This document shows, in pieces, positions 61,988-64,000 of a stretch of 64,000 nucleotides of DNA. This stretch comes from Eucalyptus grandis (lineage: Eukaryota > Streptophyta > Magnoliopsida > Myrtales > Myrtaceae): positions 3,534,001 through 3,598,000 of the forward strand of contig NC_052616.1 in the NCBI RefSeq assembly GCF_016545825.1. The letters are read 5' to 3'. The notes beneath the pieces were generated by a model. That model saw nothing but the letters and a program-made list of their open reading frames with translations, was not told the DNA's origin and did not search any database. The translations under genes were made by a program, and so were the position numbers. Position 1 is the first letter of the stretch. The number at the start of each line of letters is the position of its first letter.

Positions 61988-64000
61988 ATGGAAGTAACCC
62001 TACCAAACTTGAGAATGAATTCAATCTTAGCTTTTGTCAGCCTCATTTTCTTCATTTATCGAACTCACTCCAACACTTCTATTGCCTATGCTTCCTATCC
62101 TGGAAATGAAATGGACAGGGCGGCATTGCTTGCCTTTAAAGACAAGATGATTGAAGATCCTCTAGGGATCATGAGTTCTTGGAAGGAGTCCGTTAGTCGT
62201 TGCAACTGGCCTGACTGAGCTTGGAAGCATCTCAAAAATAAAAATCCTTACTTAACATTACAAAAATCTAATATTACGCATCCCCTCTTCTGCATACAAC
62301 CTTACACCACTTGTATCCTTGATGCAGGGGGTAATAGCCTACATCTTCCACATCTCTAGGGGCTTTGCCTTCAAGAAAATCAATTTTCAGTGCAAGCACC
62401 GCATTCATTGCCTAACACTATTGGACTAGAAGAGCTTATTCTCACTTTTAATAGCTTCACAGGGTATGTTCCTACCAATCTTAAAAACTTGAGGAATCTT
62501 ACCACGATTAGTTTAAGCAATAACCGGTTACAAACAGGGTCTGACGGCTGAAGTTTTCTCACTGATTTTACCAACTGCACAAAATTTAAAAAGTTAGATT
62601 TCAGCAACAACAAATTGAGAGGAGAAATACCTGCTTCCTTGCCAATTTGACGAATACGCTTCAGGTCTTAATCCTAGGGTCAAATCAGATCATAGGTAAT
62701 ATCCCTCAAGAAAATGAGAAGTTGAATGGCTACAGATCTTGTCATTATACGACAATATCATCAACGGTGAGATTCCCCATGGCATTGGTAAGGCCCAACA
62801 TGTGACCTATCTTTTACTATGGGGTAATAGGATTTCGGGGACAATTCCATTCTCTCTTGGGTACATCACCCAATTGCTTCGCTTGGAGATTATGAAAAAC
62901 CAATAAGAAGGCGATATTCCTCGGTGTCGACAATTGCAAAGACTAACACTATCAGATAATGGTACAATACCTAAAGAGGTCATCAGCCTTTCTTCTTTGG
63001 CCCTCAATTTCCTTTGTGCTTGAAATTCCTTAATAGGGCCATTACCCCTTGAAGTGGGTGACATGAGCGAAATTTTAGATGTCGGCCTCTCTAACAACAA
63101 GCTGATTGGAGAAATACCTATTATAATTATGGTTAATGGATCAACAAAAACCAATAAATTAAGATACGCCTTTTTTGTTCACGTAACTAGTGAATTCATG
63201 AATTTCCTAAACTTTTCTGTTCATGTGTCTATTGAATTCATGAATTTCCTAGATTCATATATCTTTTAGTTCATGTATTTATTGAGTTCACAAATTTCTT
63301 GAATTCACGTATGTCTGGATTCATAAATCTCTTGAATTCACGTATCTCTTGATTCATGAATTTTGTGGATACATGCTTCTATTTAATTCATGTATCTCTT
63401 ATGTACATGAACTAAAAAGCTCCATAAATAGATAGGAGCATAGAGCTTTATAATGGTTTTTTTGTTTTTCGACTCGATTCCAAAAAGTTTTGATATGCTT
63501 TTCTACTATTCTGATTTTTCTGGGTGTGCTGGTTCAATTGAACGGTTCGACTTAGTCCTATTTGCATAGTGCTAAATCAAACAGGTTTGAGGTGTTGTAT
63601 CTTGGGAGGCATAGTTCGTGAATCTGCGGAGCGCCATTGGCAGGAACTAATCGCCTTAAGGAGATTCGGATATCCGTACCTCACCTCCATTACATTGATA
63701 TTCTGATTATAACAAACAGTTTATTTTCCCTGGATTAATTTCCAACAATACCAAGCACTTTGTCCTAGTGTTTGATGCTACTAAGCTTGAACATGGTAGG
63801 AATTTATTTGAAGGAAGCATACTACCTTCTCTAAGGACCCTGATTGGCCTTCAGTACCTCAATCTCTCAAAAAACATATTGTTCGGTCAAATTGCCATCT
63901 AATTTGAAAATTTCACTATGCTCAAAGTGTTGGATCTATCCTTTAACAGCCTTGATGGAGAGCTACCACGGGAGGGGATTTTTAAAGATACAAAACGCAT
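61988..64000 (+). pseudogene. LRR receptor-like kinase pseudogene, copy B (partial)
   Basis: Same gene remnant as copy A: start codon equivalent at 61988, signal peptide and LRRNT_2, then SRCNWPD and a stop (62216-62218), one codon run further than in A. The same stops and frame changes follow in the LRR part (for example ttgccaatttgacg and aaccaataagaagg are shared). A 629-bp LTR cuts it at 63119-63747; the LRR end then continues to the window edge at the GIF-like motif. Confidence 0.9.
63119..63747 (-). mobile_element. Copia-type solo LTR in copy B, 629 bp
   Basis: On the minus strand it starts TGTTGGAAATTAATCC, a common Copia LTR start, and ends AATTATAATA. Perfect 5-bp target duplication (atacc on the plus strand) at 63114-63118 and 63748-63752; copy A has the empty site gaaataccaagcac. 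Contains repeated gaattcatgaattt / gaattcacgta words. No coding region. Confidence 0.9.

Larger units (their letters stand above)
58468..64000. repeat. tandem duplication, copy B (runs off the window)
   Basis: Repeats copy A from 52333 onward. Private insertions: 59924-60900 and 63119-63747. The last bases match about 57262 of copy A, so about 1.2 kb of the unit would lie beyond the window. Confidence 0.93.

Overview
This is a eukaryotic window from a woody dicot nuclear genome. The evidence is GT-AG introns in plant-type genes, a plant xyloglucan endotransglucosylase/hydrolase, an endogenous caulimovirid, Mutator-like and LTR elements and long AT-rich intergenic DNA. A Myrtales-like source is only a guess. 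Three host genes lie in the first 22 kb; the rest is a nested repeat landscape.

1-6109 (+): last 19 exons of DNA topoisomerase II (TOP2), open and consistently spliced; the 5' end is outside the window. 6.1-14.1 kb: intergenic, with a SINE-like piece, a 5'-truncated LINE and a possibly organelle-derived block. 14.17-15.89 kb (+): complete three-exon XTH with TATA box, CT-rich leader and poly(A) signal. 17.95-21.77 kb (-): an uncharacterised plant gene carrying two copies of a duplicated small exon and three same-direction frameshifts in its 3' half.

22-32 kb: intergenic DNA with a second degenerate LINE and a 3,150-bp solo LTR (26775-29924) bounded by a perfect 5-bp target duplication. 32.2-41.6 kb (-): decayed endogenous pararetrovirus (movement protein, coiled-coil region, coat protein, zinc knuckle, protease, reverse transcriptase, RNase H, C-terminal region). 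Its RNase H is split by a 2,999-bp solo LTR (33353-36351) with target duplication taata.

42002-50531: an 8.5-kb Mutator-like element (MULE) with inverted repeats of over 1 kb and a perfect 9-bp target duplication. It has two convergent genes, as in maize MuDR: a multi-exon transposase (+) and, where mudrB would lie, a GRF-type zinc-finger protein (-). This is the most interesting object in the window.

52333-64000: a tandem duplication of about 6.1 kb carrying an LRR receptor-kinase pseudogene. Shared lesions show that the kinase gene was dead before it was duplicated. Each copy then took different insertions: copy A a 1,020-bp non-autonomous MULE with end sequences like those of the 8.5-kb element, copy B a different GC-rich inverted-repeat element and a Copia-type solo LTR. 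Copy A also has a Copia-type solo LTR in its kinase exon. The unoccupied paralogous sites define three of these insertions; those of the MULE and the copy B LTR are exact to the base.
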